Shown piece by piece: positions 6,932-14,482 of a DNA stretch of 14,820 nucleotides. The number at the start of each line of letters is the position of its first letter. Position 1 is the stretch's first letter. A program made the position numbers and the translations under genes. The DNA comes from CAYRJA01 sp964424455. Lineage in GTDB: Bacteria > Bacteroidota > Bacteroidia > Chitinophagales > UBA10324. The DNA is taken from positions 1 to 14,820 of the forward strand of contig CAYRJA010000079.1 in the NCBI GenBank assembly GCA_964424455.1, given 5' to 3'. Below the pieces are notes generated by a model. That model searched no databases. It worked only from the letters and a program-made list of their open reading frames with translations, and had not been told where the DNA came from.

Positions 6932-8194
6932 TCACCACTTCACTTTATGTCCTTTTACACTGTAGTACAATATGAAAATGTAACAGGGAATCAACATCCA
7001 GTATGCCTGCTGATGTCCGATAGAGTGATTGTCTGCAAGTTTTCCATAGAGCAAGGGAAGTAAAGCGCCTCCTGCAATTGCCATAACCAATAATGCCGAG
7101 CCAGTCTTTGTAAATTTTCCCAACCCGTGAATGGCGAGGGGCCAGATAGCAGGCCATACTAATGCATTTCCCAATCCAAGCAATGCAACAAACAGAACTG
7201 ATACATATCCTTCCGTAAACAGAATCATAAAGCTGAACAGAATGCTTACACAGGCAGAAATTGCCAGCGCTTTCGACTGCGATATGATTTTGGGAATTGT
7301 AACAATACCAATAATGTATCCGATAACCATTGCAGATAAAGTAAACGATGTAAAATATTTTGCTTCAGAAAGCGGTATGTTTTGCGATTGCCCATAAAGC
7401 CCGATTGTGTCACCCGCAATAACTTCCACACCCACATACAGGAATAATGCAATTACGCCGAGCACAAGATTCGGATATTGAAGAATATTTTTTTTCTCTG
7501 CTATTGAATCCTTTGCAACATCTTCCTCTCTTTCCGATTCTATTTCAGGAAGCGGAGATAGCTTAACAAATACAGCAAGCAAGATTAAAACAAAAGCCAT
7601 CAACATATAAGGAACGACTACGCGCGAAGCCAGTTCAGACAGTTTAATTTCTTTTGCTGTAACACTCATCGTTTGTAATTCCTTTGTCAGTTCATCCGCA
7701 TCAGAAAGAATGATCACACTTAAAATAACCGGCGCTAAAACTCCCGCTACTTTATTACAGATGCCCATTATGCTGATTCGTCTGGCTGCACTTTCAATCG
7801 GACCCACAATAGTAATGTATGGATTAGATGCTGTTTGAAGAATGGAAAGTCCGGTTCCAATCACAAACAATCCTGTTAAAAACAAACCGTAAGTTCTTGT
7901 GTTTGCCGCAGGAACAAAAAGCAATGCACCGGCAGCCATAACCAGCAATCCCAGCATCATTCCGTTTTTAAATCCTGTCTTCTTCAGCACCCACGATGAA
8001 GGCAGCGCCATTATGAAATAAGAAATATAGAAAGCGAATGTTACAAAGAAAGTTTCGGTTGAAGTGGTTAACTCACAGGCAATTTTCAGGTATTGAATCA
8101 ATGTTCCATTCAGCCATGTAACAAAACCGAAGATGAAAAATAATGCGCCCAAAATAATCATCGGGATAAATGCTGTTCTGGCTGATGAAGTCAT
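6932..8194 (-). CDS. Sugar MFS transporter, FucP/GlcP type
   Basis: A 420-residue inner-membrane major facilitator with twelve predicted helices. The first helix region reads FFIFGFVTWLNGTLIQYLK. It is followed by ALPSSWVLKKTGFKNGM (a loop 2-3 signature), LQTASNPYITIVGP and RRISIMGICNKVAG, all typical of the FucP/glucose-galactose (GlcP-like) branch common in Bacteroidota. The acidic residues that couple protons in E. coli FucP appear replaced here (LNG where FucP has LND, and Q in LQTASNP where FucP has E), as in the GlcP-like branch, so L-fucose specificity should not be assumed. An in-frame TTG at 8218 would add eight residues. The ATG at 8194 is preferred because a promoter box TAAATTTC ends six bases before it. 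Glycoside hydrolase and sugar-regulator genes are absent nearby, so the substrate is open. Confidence 0.9.
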   Translation of the reverse strand: MTSSARTAFIPMIILGALFFIFGFVTWLNGTLIQYLKIACELTTSTETFFVTFAFYISYFIMALPSSWVLKKTGFKNGMMLGLLVMAAGALLFVPAANTRTYGLFLTGLFVIGTGLSILQTASNPYITIVGPIESAARRISIMGICNKVAGVLAPVILSVIILSDADELTKELQTMSVTAKEIKLSELASRVVVPYMLMAFVLILLAVFVKLSPLPEIESEREEDVAKDSIAEKKNILQYPNLVLGVIALFLYVGVEVIAGDTIGLYGQSQNIPLSEAKYFTSFTLSAMVIGYIIGIVTIPKIISQSKALAISACVSILFSFMILFTEGYVSVLFVALLGLGNALVWPAIWPLAIHGLGKFTKTGSALLVMAIAGGALLPLLYGKLADNHSIGHQQAYWMLIPCYIFILYYSVKGHKVKW

Positions 8195-8200
8195 GTTACA

Positions 8201-8208
8201 GAAATTTA
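8201..8208 (-). promoter_or_regulatory. -7 promoter box of the sugar transporter gene
   Basis: TAAATTTC on the minus strand (8208-8201), one mismatch to TAnnTTTG, is six bases upstream of the ATG at 8194. If transcription starts as in ffs, the leader would be about two bases. A -33 box is not obvious. Confidence 0.4.
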
Positions 8209-8308
8209 ATTGAATCAAAAATAATTTTCATGCTGAAACAGTTATCCAATTATTACTGACTTAAATAGAAATAATTGTCTTAAAAGAAGGTCAGGAAAGG
8301 TTAATTAT

Positions 8309-8316
8309 TATTTTTA
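8309..8316 (+). promoter_or_regulatory. Possible -7 box of the DedA gene
   Basis: TATTTTTA (8309-8316) is one mismatch from TAnnTTTG and lies nine bases before the ATG at 8326, predicting a leader of about five bases. The surrounding sequence is very A/T-rich and no -33 box is clear, so the support is modest. Confidence 0.3.
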
Positions 8317-8325
8317 CCGCTAAAC

Positions 8326-8964
8326 ATGGAGGAGATAAATCAATTCATAAAAATGGTAATAGATAATCCGGGAGCAGTATTTAATCCGGAGAATATCATT
8401 CGATATGGGGGTATCACCATATTGTGTATCACCATTTTTGCAGAATCGGGTATTTTTTTCTGTTTCTTTTTTCCGGGAGATTCATTAGTGTTCACTGCCG
8501 GAGTACTCTGTGCAACCGGAGCATTACCTTACACTTTGCTCACTGTTATTCTTGCCATGAGCGCTTCTGCCTCGCTGGGAAATATGGTGGGTTATTGGTT
8601 TGGAAAGCGAACCGGACCATTTTTAACCGAACGAAAAGAATCATGGTTTTTCCGAAAGGAGTATGTAACAATGGCTCACGATTTTTATAATCGCTATGGC
8701 GGGCTGGCATTAGTATTAGGCCGCTTTCTTCCGGTGGTGAGAACATTTGTTCCGATTGTTGCCGGTGTGTTACAGATATCCTACAGTAAATTTATTTTTT
8801 ACAGTACGCTTGGCGCTGCTTTATGGATTATTCCGATTACAGTTGCAGGATATTTCTTAGGCACATTCTCATTCGTTCAGGAAAATCTCGAATACATCAT
8901 ACTTGGCATGGTGATAGTAATTACAGTTCCTGTAATTTTACGCTTGTTCAGAAAGAGAAAATAA
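8326..8964 (+). CDS. DedA family (VTT/SNARE-associated) membrane protein
   Basis: A 212-residue polytopic inner-membrane protein of normal length for DedA. It shows E40 followed by the re-entrant FFFPGDSLVF segment (47-56), GNMVGYWFGKRTG (85-97), and the amphipathic signature GRFLPVVRTFVPIVAGV (132-148), including the two arginines needed in E. coli relatives. The C-terminus is basic (RKRK). Characterised members of the family act in lipid handling; some are undecaprenyl-phosphate or phospholipid flippases, and loss affects membrane potential and envelope integrity. Which substrate this one moves cannot be read from the sequence. It diverges from the sugar transporter and is followed after 50 bp by a small secreted protein gene with no terminator between, so the two may be cotranscribed. 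Confidence 0.93.
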   Translation: MEEINQFIKMVIDNPGAVFNPENIIRYGGITILCITIFAESGIFFCFFFPGDSLVFTAGVLCATGALPYTLLTVILAMSASASLGNMVGYWFGKRTGPFLTERKESWFFRKEYVTMAHDFYNRYGGLALVLGRFLPVVRTFVPIVAGVLQISYSKFIFYSTLGAALWIIPITVAGYFLGTFSFVQENLEYIILGMVIVITVPVILRLFRKRK

Positions 8965-9014
8965 AATGTACTACTGTTCCTGAGATTGAATCAGTAAACT
9001 CTAAATACAATGCT

Positions 9015-9407
9015 ATGAAAAAAATACTATTTATATTTCTGACTGTAACAGTTCTGAATGTTCCTGATTCTTATGCTCAAAACGCTTCATCAATCAAAGA
9101 CCGCATTACCGGAAAATGGATGTATGAAGGTACGGAAGAATTCGGCGTTGTAACACTCGACTCTTTGCAAAGCAATGACCGGATTGAGTTCAACTCTGAC
9201 GGAAACTTCAATCAGATTTTTAACGGAGATAAAATATCCGGGACATATAAGATTACAGAATCAACCAAGCAGATTTTTATGACTGATACTGTAACAAAAA
9301 AGACGACTATGTACAAAGTAAAACGCTTAACCCAAACAGAATTAACGCTGGACTTTCAGACTCCCGATTTAGTACATACGCTTTATAAATACAAGAAGCA
9401 GGAATAG
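9015..9407 (+). CDS. Small secreted lipocalin-like protein
   Basis: A 130-residue protein with a clear signal peptide (MKKILFIFLTVTVL, cleavage near SYAQ at residue 22). The mature 108 residues read as a lipocalin-like fold: ITGKWMYEG at the first strand, GNFNQIFNGDKISGTYKI in the middle, and a closing LVHTLYKYKK strand. Such domains occur widely in Bacteroidota as small exported proteins of unknown ligand. A longer open frame upstream reaches back into the DedA gene in another frame; the ATG at 9015 is chosen because the signal peptide begins there. No lipoprotein cysteine is present. It probably shares a transcript with DedA. Its stop is 6 bp from that of the convergent secreted protein gene. 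Confidence 0.75.
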   Translation: MKKILFIFLTVTVLNVPDSYAQNASSIKDRITGKWMYEGTEEFGVVTLDSLQSNDRIEFNSDGNFNQIFNGDKISGTYKITESTKQIFMTDTVTKKTTMYKVKRLTQTELTLDFQTPDLVHTLYKYKKQE

Positions 9408-9413
9408 TACCGA

Positions 9414-11804
9414 TTACCTAAGCAGTGTTACAGTTCCTTTATATATTACTTCTTTATCGTCGTATTGTGTAACTACTGCGAGATATACATAAGCGCCCAC
9501 ACTTTGATATTGATTCTTGAATTTCCCATCCCATAGTTTCATCGGAGAATCTGACTGGAATATCATTTCTCCCCAACGGTTAAAGATTTTAAGATTCACT
9601 GATTTTACGCCTTCCGAATAAAAGTTGAATGTGTCATTTACACCATCTCCATTGGGAGAAAAAGCGGACGGAAAATAAACCTGTCCCTGTTCAACACTTA
9701 TCAGAACTGAATCACTGTCCGTACAACCGTACTCATCTGTAACAAACGCTATGTATTGTGTGGTCTGAGACGGTGTAGCTGTCGGCTGAAGAATATCAGG
9801 ATTATCCAATCCTTCTGCCGGTGTCCATTGAATAGTTTTTACCGGAGAAGCAGTTGCATTAATCTGTGCGCTATTACCTGCATAGAGTTTAATATTCTGC
9901 CCTGCATCAACCGTTGGACGAGGGTGTATATCTATTCTTACAAAAGTGCTGTCTTTAGGACAGTTTCCCAAGCCTACTACGACTTTATAGGTTACAGATT
10001 TCAGTGGTGTTGTTATGGGAGTTGCAAGAGTAGAGTTTGTTAAATAATCTACAGGACTCCATGTATAGTCAGTTCCGCCTGAAGCAGCAAGCTGAACGGT
10101 TTGCCCTTCACAAATTGATGTATCAGTTGGAATAACTGAAACAATAACTTTATCCAACACAGTAACTACTACTTCATCTTCATCAAAACAATCAGGTCCG
10201 TTGCTGATTTGAACGGTGTAGGTGGTAGTAACTGTTCCTGTTACAGAAGGGGTGCTGCAATCCGTGCAACTTAATCCTGCTGCAGGAAACCATTTGTAAT
10301 TCAAACCACCGGTTGCGGTTAACTGAAGCGGTTCACCTGCACATATCAATTGGTCAGCGCCAGCATTCACTTTGAAATTTCCTATTGTGGAAATAGTTTT
10401 CTTCACCGTAAAACTTCCGCACGGGTGAGTTACTGTTACACTTACGATATAAGTTCCTTTAGATGAAAAGACATGATTCGGATTAGGGAGCGTGGAAGTG
10501 TTATCAGCGCCTGATGCAGGGTCGCCAAAATCCCACACAACTGTAACAGGATTCGCCAACGCAGAATCAACCATTATAGTATCTTTTAATCCTTCGCATG
10601 AGTTGTAGGTCAGTACTGCCTGATGATGAGGAACTACAAAACTCTCAACAAAATCGGGTAATCCGAGTTCGGAGTAATGCTGTGTCACACTGCCTGTCTG
10701 TACACCATCCGTTTGATAGTTGCATGCAACGCCCGCCAGATTCGGATTCTTAATCACATCTAACTTCGGGCTGTTATTCTTCGCAATATAAATTTGTCCA
10801 TCAGGCGCTAACTGAAGCCCACCCACGATATAAAAAGATGCGACTTTTTTTACTAAGAACCTGGATGCAATTATAGCAGCAGGCGTTCCTGTACTCAAAT
10901 CATATTGATAGATGCTGTTCGTACCCTGAACACTTAAATATAATTTTGAGTTATCGGGAGAAAATGAAATTCCATAAGGTCCGCCATCTACTGAGAATGA
11001 ACTTCCGAACGCAGAATCATTAAAGAAATTAGAAGATATTCCAGTTTGATTATCAAAGTCAGCGACCTGTAGATAATGCAGATTTCTATAGGATGCAAGC
11101 GCTAATTTTCTTCCATCGGGAGAAATTTTCATGTAACCGATTGACTGTATCGCCTGATCGGTTACCTTCCCAGTCATACTTATTCCTGTCCGGCTGATAA
11201 CAGGATTGGCTGAAAGTCCCGTCTTAGTAAGTAAGTACGAATAGATGGAATCAGTACCCCAGCAATGAATCAGCACCCAATAATCCGTTCCGTTACAATG
11301 AGGAGTGGCAGTCAGTTTTTCGCAGGTAGGAGAAATTATTAGTTTGGATTTTGTCACTACATCACCTAACCCGTTGTTGAGACTCATATCAATAAGATTC
11401 AAACTCATACCTCCCGAGCCGGAACTTCCTGTGTATTTTCCTGCTCGTGCATCCACTGTGAAAATATAATATTGCCCCGCTGTTTCCGGTCTTGGAACAA
11501 TGATAGCCGACTGCGTTGCAGAATAATTTCCGCCAAGTCCTCTTCCATTTGGCATTATAGTATGCGTTCTGTCCCAAACAGTGTCTCCCTCTGTATAAAA
11601 TAAAAGCTGTCCTGTGTTTTTGTCGCAAATAGTAGCACATCCTTCGAAGGTTTCCATTTTACTATTGGTCAGCGCTACAGGTGAGCCGCTGCTGAAATCT
11701 AATCCTGCCTTGTTTCCGAAATACCAAATATTCGCCTGCTTTTGAGCTAATACTAAATAAAATCCAAAAAATAATATAGCAAGACAAAGAAAAAATCCCT
11801 TCAC
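9414..11804 (-). CDS. Secreted beta-propeller/PKD/Ig-like protein with T9SS type B sorting domain
   Basis: A 796-residue exported protein. Signal peptide 1-20 ends LVLA. Residues about 22-393 are a WD40/YVTN-like propeller with repeated blade ends such as MKISPDGRKLALAS (225-238), ISFSPDNSKLYLSV (279-292) and LQLAPDGQIYIAK (330-342). A PKD domain follows (about 395-475, with VVWDFGDP and the GTYIVSVTVTH strand). Three Ig-like/adhesin domains come next (about 478-551, 553-627 and 629-706), the first two carrying the GxxxQLxAxGG-type strand. The type B sorting domain (708-796) shows PSAFSPNGDGVNDTFN, FNRWGEMIFQS and a VTLLR end. The architecture suggests a large surface adhesin or matrix protein; no catalytic motif is seen. 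The start is a GTG at 11804, directly preceded by an in-frame TAA, so no longer form is possible. Confidence 0.9.
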   Translation of the reverse strand: MKGFFLCLAILFFGFYLVLAQKQANIWYFGNKAGLDFSSGSPVALTNSKMETFEGCATICDKNTGQLLFYTEGDTVWDRTHTIMPNGRGLGGNYSATQSAIIVPRPETAGQYYIFTVDARAGKYTGSSGSGGMSLNLIDMSLNNGLGDVVTKSKLIISPTCEKLTATPHCNGTDYWVLIHCWGTDSIYSYLLTKTGLSANPVISRTGISMTGKVTDQAIQSIGYMKISPDGRKLALASYRNLHYLQVADFDNQTGISSNFFNDSAFGSSFSVDGGPYGISFSPDNSKLYLSVQGTNSIYQYDLSTGTPAAIIASRFLVKKVASFYIVGGLQLAPDGQIYIAKNNSPKLDVIKNPNLAGVACNYQTDGVQTGSVTQHYSELGLPDFVESFVVPHHQAVLTYNSCEGLKDTIMVDSALANPVTVVWDFGDPASGADNTSTLPNPNHVFSSKGTYIVSVTVTHPCGSFTVKKTISTIGNFKVNAGADQLICAGEPLQLTATGGLNYKWFPAAGLSCTDCSTPSVTGTVTTTYTVQISNGPDCFDEDEVVVTVLDKVIVSVIPTDTSICEGQTVQLAASGGTDYTWSPVDYLTNSTLATPITTPLKSVTYKVVVGLGNCPKDSTFVRIDIHPRPTVDAGQNIKLYAGNSAQINATASPVKTIQWTPAEGLDNPDILQPTATPSQTTQYIAFVTDEYGCTDSDSVLISVEQGQVYFPSAFSPNGDGVNDTFNFYSEGVKSVNLKIFNRWGEMIFQSDSPMKLWDGKFKNQYQSVGAYVYLAVVTQYDDKEVIYKGTVTLLR

Positions 11805-11934
11805 TTATGGTGTTTTGACAGCTTAAAACTAAAACAAATTATTCTTTACACCTAATGCTTGAATGGATTGACCTTTTATTTCTACAATCTAAAGAATAAA
11901 CTAATTCTTAAATATTAACCGACTTGTATATTAT

Positions 11935-11983
11935 ATTGATTATCATGCTTAAAACACAGCAAGTTAAATTATCTATAATCAAT
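11935..11983. repeat. Nine-base inverted repeat in the ffs upstream region
   Basis: ATTGATTAT (11935-11943) and ATAATCAAT (11975-11983) are perfect inverted copies separated by 31 bp. They lie between the start of the propeller protein gene (-) and ffs (+), so they could bind a regulator or form a cruciform. The region is very A/T-rich and such matches can arise by chance. Apart from this and the ffs promoter, nothing was recognised in 11805-12053. Confidence 0.25.
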
Positions 11984-12019
11984 TCAATAATGTTAAGAAA
12001 TATTTTTCTACCCACCTGA

Positions 12020-12049
12020 TTGGCGGGCTTAATATATCTGTTACATTTG
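12020..12049 (+). promoter_or_regulatory. Promoter of the SRP RNA gene
   Basis: TTG (12020-12022), a 19-bp spacer and TACATTTG (12042-12049), an exact TAnnTTTG box, precede the predicted RNA 5' end at 12054 by four bases. A short GC-rich inverted repeat, CCCACC (12011-12016) with GGCGGG (12022-12027, one mismatch), encloses the -33 region. Because the RNA end is fixed by base pairing, this promoter calibrates the others in the window. Confidence 0.75.
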
Positions 12050-12053
12050 CGAC

Positions 12054-12150
12054 GGGCAAGTCTTATACGACCAGCTCCTGTTGAACTCCCCCAGGTTCGG
12101 AAGGAAGCAAGGGTAAACGGTCGTAGCGGTGCGATATAAGTAACTTGCCC
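12054..12150 (+). ncRNA. ffs: Bacterial small signal recognition particle RNA (4.5S type)
   Basis: This RNA binds Ffh and brings ribosomes making membrane or exported proteins to the membrane. The invariant apical part reads CAGGTTCGGAAGGAAGCA (12092-12109), with the GGAA tetraloop and the asymmetric and symmetric loops recognised by the Ffh M domain. The rest folds into a hairpin: GGGCAAGT (12054-12061) pairs with ACTTGCCC (12143-12150), CTTATA (12062-12067) with TATAAG (12135-12140), and CGACC (12068-12072) with GGTCG (12119-12123). The length of about 97 bases is right for the small form without an Alu domain. TTTT directly after the closing stem can serve as its terminator. The ends are inferred from pairing and may be off by a few bases. 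Confidence 0.93.
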
Positions 12151-12154
12151 TTTT
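12143..12154 (+). terminator. Closing stem plus TTTT at the ffs 3' end
   Basis: The 3' arm of the SRP RNA closing helix (ACTTGCCC) is followed immediately by TTTT (12151-12154) and then an A-run. The long RNA hairpin with this short T-run is a plausible but modest intrinsic terminator. Read-through into the transaldolase gene 67 bp downstream is possible, since no good TAnnTTTG box was found in that gap. Confidence 0.35.
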
Positions 12155-12217
12155 AAAAAAGTATAGTTCTGAAACGAGTAGAGTTTTTGCTTAATCAGAA
12201 TGAGAAACTAACAGAGA

Positions 12218-12874
12218 ATGAAATTTTTTTTAGATACAGCCAATCTTAACCAAATAAAAGAAGCTAAAGATCTTGGTATTCTTGATGGTGTTACAACCAA
12301 TCCTTCGCTTATGGCAAAAGAAGGAATAAAAGGCGAGGATAAAATTTATGAGCATTACAGTAAAATCTGCGAAATTGTAAAGAGTGATGTAAGCGCTGAA
12401 GTAATTGCAACTGATTATAAAGGAATAATTGCTGAAGGGAAAAAGTTAGCGGCTATTCATCCGGCTATAGTAGTAAAGGTGCCAATGATTAAAGAAGGAG
12501 TGAAAGCAATTAATTATTTATCTGATCAAGGAATCAAAACTAACTGCACTTTGGTTTTTTCCGCAGGTCAGGCAATACTTGCAGCAAAAGCAAGAGCAAC
12601 TTATGTTTCACCCTTCATGGGAAGAATAGATGATACCAATTGGGATGGATTGCAATTGGTTTCACAGATTGCTCAGATATACGCTGTTCATCAATTCGAA
12701 ACACAAGTACTCGCTGCATCTATTCGCAGTTCGCTGCACATCGTTAAATGCGCCGAAGTGGGCGCGCATGTGGTTACCTGTCCGCTTGATGCAATACTCG
12801 GATTGCTGAAACACCCGCTTACAGATATTGGTCTTGAAAAGTTTTTAAGTGACCACAAGAAGAGCCAGTCATAA
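12218..12874 (+). CDS. tal: Transaldolase, small TalC/MipB type
   Basis: A 218-residue cytosolic TIM-barrel enzyme of the pentose phosphate pathway that moves a dihydroxyacetone unit between sugar phosphates through a Schiff base. Motifs are FLDTANLNQIKEA at the start, GVTTNPSLMAKEG (24-36), the Schiff-base lysine K87 in VVKVPM, SPFMGRIDD (131-139) and LAASIR (165-170). The family also contains fructose-6-phosphate aldolase. Here the aldolase-specific Gln59 and Tyr131 of E. coli FsaA are replaced by Glu61 (SAEVIA) and Phe133, the residues found in true transaldolases, so transaldolase activity is favoured. The length fits B. subtilis TalC. The start is supported by homology from residue 1, and the leader is A-rich without a Shine-Dalgarno sequence. 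A strong terminator follows. Confidence 0.93.
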   Translation: MKFFLDTANLNQIKEAKDLGILDGVTTNPSLMAKEGIKGEDKIYEHYSKICEIVKSDVSAEVIATDYKGIIAEGKKLAAIHPAIVVKVPMIKEGVKAINYLSDQGIKTNCTLVFSAGQAILAAKARATYVSPFMGRIDDTNWDGLQLVSQIAQIYAVHQFETQVLAASIRSSLHIVKCAEVGAHVVTCPLDAILGLLKHPLTDIGLEKFLSDHKKSQS

Positions 12875-12905
12875 AAAGGAGACTATGTAGCCATAGAATC
12901 TTTTT

Positions 12906-12933
12906 ACCCCTCCTGTTTTCAGGAGGGGTTTTT
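12906..12933 (+). terminator. Strong intrinsic terminator after the transaldolase gene
   Basis: ACCCCTCCTG (12906-12915), loop TTTT, CAGGAGGGGT (12920-12929): a perfect ten-base-pair GC-rich stem followed by a T-run to 12933. On the opposite strand the stem is followed by TAAAAAG rather than T residues, so it works for the plus strand. The M28 peptidase gene on the minus strand ends 9 bp beyond it and has no terminator of its own. Confidence 0.9.
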
Positions 12934-12941
12934 ATTTTAGA

Positions 12942-14357
12942 TTATTCTTTTATTCCCCTTATCTGCTTCTCACCTAATCCATATTTATCAATAAGATAAA
13001 CCAGTGAAGCCATTGCGGCTGCACCCATTTCCAGTTCACGGTCGTTGCAGATGTCTAATACATCTTTGCCTGAATGATGAATATCAAAGTACCGTTGTGA
13101 ATCTACATAAAGCCCTGCTAATAATGAGCAGTTCCCTTTCAAGTGACCAATATCTGCACCTGAACCATTGTTATCCAAATCGCCGATTTCAAACTGATCA
13201 AGCAGCGGTTTCCAGCTCGTTAGTATATATGATTTCAATGCTGAGTTTACATCCAATGAAAATCCTCTCGGCGTAAATCCGCCTGCATCTGATTCAATAG
13301 CAGCAATATGTTTTTCACCATTAGTCTTTGCCCACTCCGCATATTTTGCTCCTCCCCTTCCTCCATTTTCTTCATTCATAAACATCACAGCGCGAATAGT
13401 TCTTTGAGGACGGATTCCCAGTGTTTTAAATAATCTTAACACTTCAATTGCCTGAACACATCCTGCTCCATCATCCTGTGCACCCACCGATAAATCCCAT
13501 GAATCCAGATGACCGCCTACTACTATAATCTGATTCGGATAAAGTGTTCCTTTCAGTTCACCGATTACATTATATGATTTTACATCCGGCAAAGTCTGAC
13601 AAGATGTTTTAAAAAAGAATACCAGATCTTTATCTTTCTTCAGCGATTCACTCAGAAGCTCTGCACCTTTTGTGCTTATGGCAACCGCAGGAATCTTCTG
13701 AATAGTATCGCTATAGCCCATAGATCCCGCGTGAGGAAAATCATCTATATGCTGTGCCATAGAGCGAACCACTACTCCTACAGCGCCATACTTTGCTGCC
13801 TCCATTGCTCCACCCCATCGCTGAGCAACTGATTTTGAATAAGCATGAAATGTATTAACGAATGACTGATCAAATGGTTCGTTGTAAAAAACAATTTTGC
13901 CCTTTATGTCAGATGGATTCATGTCTTTCAGTTTTCCTAAACCCTTCACCTCTATTACCTGAGCAGCAATACCGCCCTTAGGCGTTGCAATAGAGCCGCC
14001 TAATGCACAGACAGAGACATTTTGATTTAAACTTAGTTCCGGAGAATTGATACTTGCCTGTTCTTTTTCGCCGCGTACCCAGTGCGGAACCATACACTCC
14101 TGAAGCCATACTGTATCAACTCCTAATTCTTCCATTATCTTTTTCGTCAACTCTACACCTTTCTGCGCTCCTTCTGAACCGCTCAAACGATGCCCGCACT
14201 GTGTAGTCAGTGAGTATAAATCAGCATAAGCTTTATTATCTTTTAAAGCAGTTGAAAAAAACTTGGCTAATATTAAAGAGTCTGTATTCTGTGCAAAAAC
14301 TGTTACAGTTGTTAACAGGAAGAAGAGAAATAAAAATATTGTTTGGATATATTTCAT
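12942..14357 (-). CDS. Secreted M28 family zinc peptidase, carboxypeptidase Q-like
   Basis: A 471-residue exported co-catalytic zinc peptidase. The signal peptide is MKYIQTIFLFLFFLL through VFAQ. In this numbering a PA-like insert lies at roughly 125-255. The catalytic M28 core carries VVGGHLDSWD (first His ligand, H283), GAQDDGAG (bridging Asp, D295), FMNEENGG (catalytic and ligand Glu, E329/E330), ESDAGG (Asp ligand, D357) and DIHHSGKD (last His ligand), so all active-site residues are present. The early CGHRLSGSEGAQKG and VPHWVRGE segments match carboxypeptidase Q (PGCP) rather than bacterial aminopeptidase Ap1. It likely trims peptides in the periplasm or outside the cell. No T9SS tail is present. 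An open frame extends 13 residues upstream to 14396, but the signal peptide begins at 14357, and a promoter-like TACATTTA (14383-14376) lies inside that extension, so the shorter start is used. Confidence 0.92.
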   Translation of the reverse strand: MKYIQTIFLFLFFLLTTVTVFAQNTDSLILAKFFSTALKDNKAYADLYSLTTQCGHRLSGSEGAQKGVELTKKIMEELGVDTVWLQECMVPHWVRGEKEQASINSPELSLNQNVSVCALGGSIATPKGGIAAQVIEVKGLGKLKDMNPSDIKGKIVFYNEPFDQSFVNTFHAYSKSVAQRWGGAMEAAKYGAVGVVVRSMAQHIDDFPHAGSMGYSDTIQKIPAVAISTKGAELLSESLKKDKDLVFFFKTSCQTLPDVKSYNVIGELKGTLYPNQIIVVGGHLDSWDLSVGAQDDGAGCVQAIEVLRLFKTLGIRPQRTIRAVMFMNEENGGRGGAKYAEWAKTNGEKHIAAIESDAGGFTPRGFSLDVNSALKSYILTSWKPLLDQFEIGDLDNNGSGADIGHLKGNCSLLAGLYVDSQRYFDIHHSGKDVLDICNDRELEMGAAAMASLVYLIDKYGLGEKQIRGIKE

Positions 14358-14375
14358 TTGGCAGATTATTTCGGG

Positions 14376-14383
14376 TAAATGTA
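14376..14383 (-). promoter_or_regulatory. Possible -7 box of the M28 peptidase gene
   Basis: TACATTTA on the minus strand (14383-14376), one mismatch to TAnnTTTG, would start transcription near 14371, giving a leader of about 14 bases before the ATG at 14357. It is incompatible with use of the upstream ATG at 14396. No clear -33 box. Confidence 0.3.
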
Positions 14384-14453
14384 GAAATGTTTTCATAGTG
14401 TGGTGAAAAAGTGAAACCTGAAATTTTTCAGATATCGCAAATAAATTATTCAG

Positions 14454-14461
14454 TATATTTA
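14454..14461 (+). promoter_or_regulatory. Possible -7 box of the right-edge secreted protein gene
   Basis: TATATTTA (14454-14461) differs from TAnnTTTG by the last base and would start transcription near 14466, 17 bases before the ATG at 14483. The stretch is A/T-rich and no -33 box is evident. Confidence 0.25.
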
Positions 14462-14482
14462 TCGCTCAAAAAATCATACAAT

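Noticed and set aside
5218..8194. A sugar-transport plus capsule (Wzi) operon or polysaccharide utilisation locus.
   Set aside because: The two genes are only 37 bp apart on the same strand, but the Wzi-like gene has its own exact promoter box. There are no SusC/SusD, glycosyltransferase, glycoside hydrolase or Wza/Wzc genes in the window.
8195..8218. TTG start at 8218 for the sugar transporter.
   Set aside because: The ATG at 8194 follows a TAAATTTC box that would lie inside the longer coding sequence, and the extra eight residues are not expected in the family.
8823..9014. Long N-terminal extension of the lipocalin-like protein overlapping the DedA gene.
   Set aside because: The extension is the DedA coding sequence read in another frame. 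The signal peptide starts at the ATG at 9015.
14358..14396. ATG at 14396 as the start of the M28 peptidase.
   Set aside because: It would bury the signal peptide behind 13 polar and mixed residues, and a promoter-like box lies within that extension.
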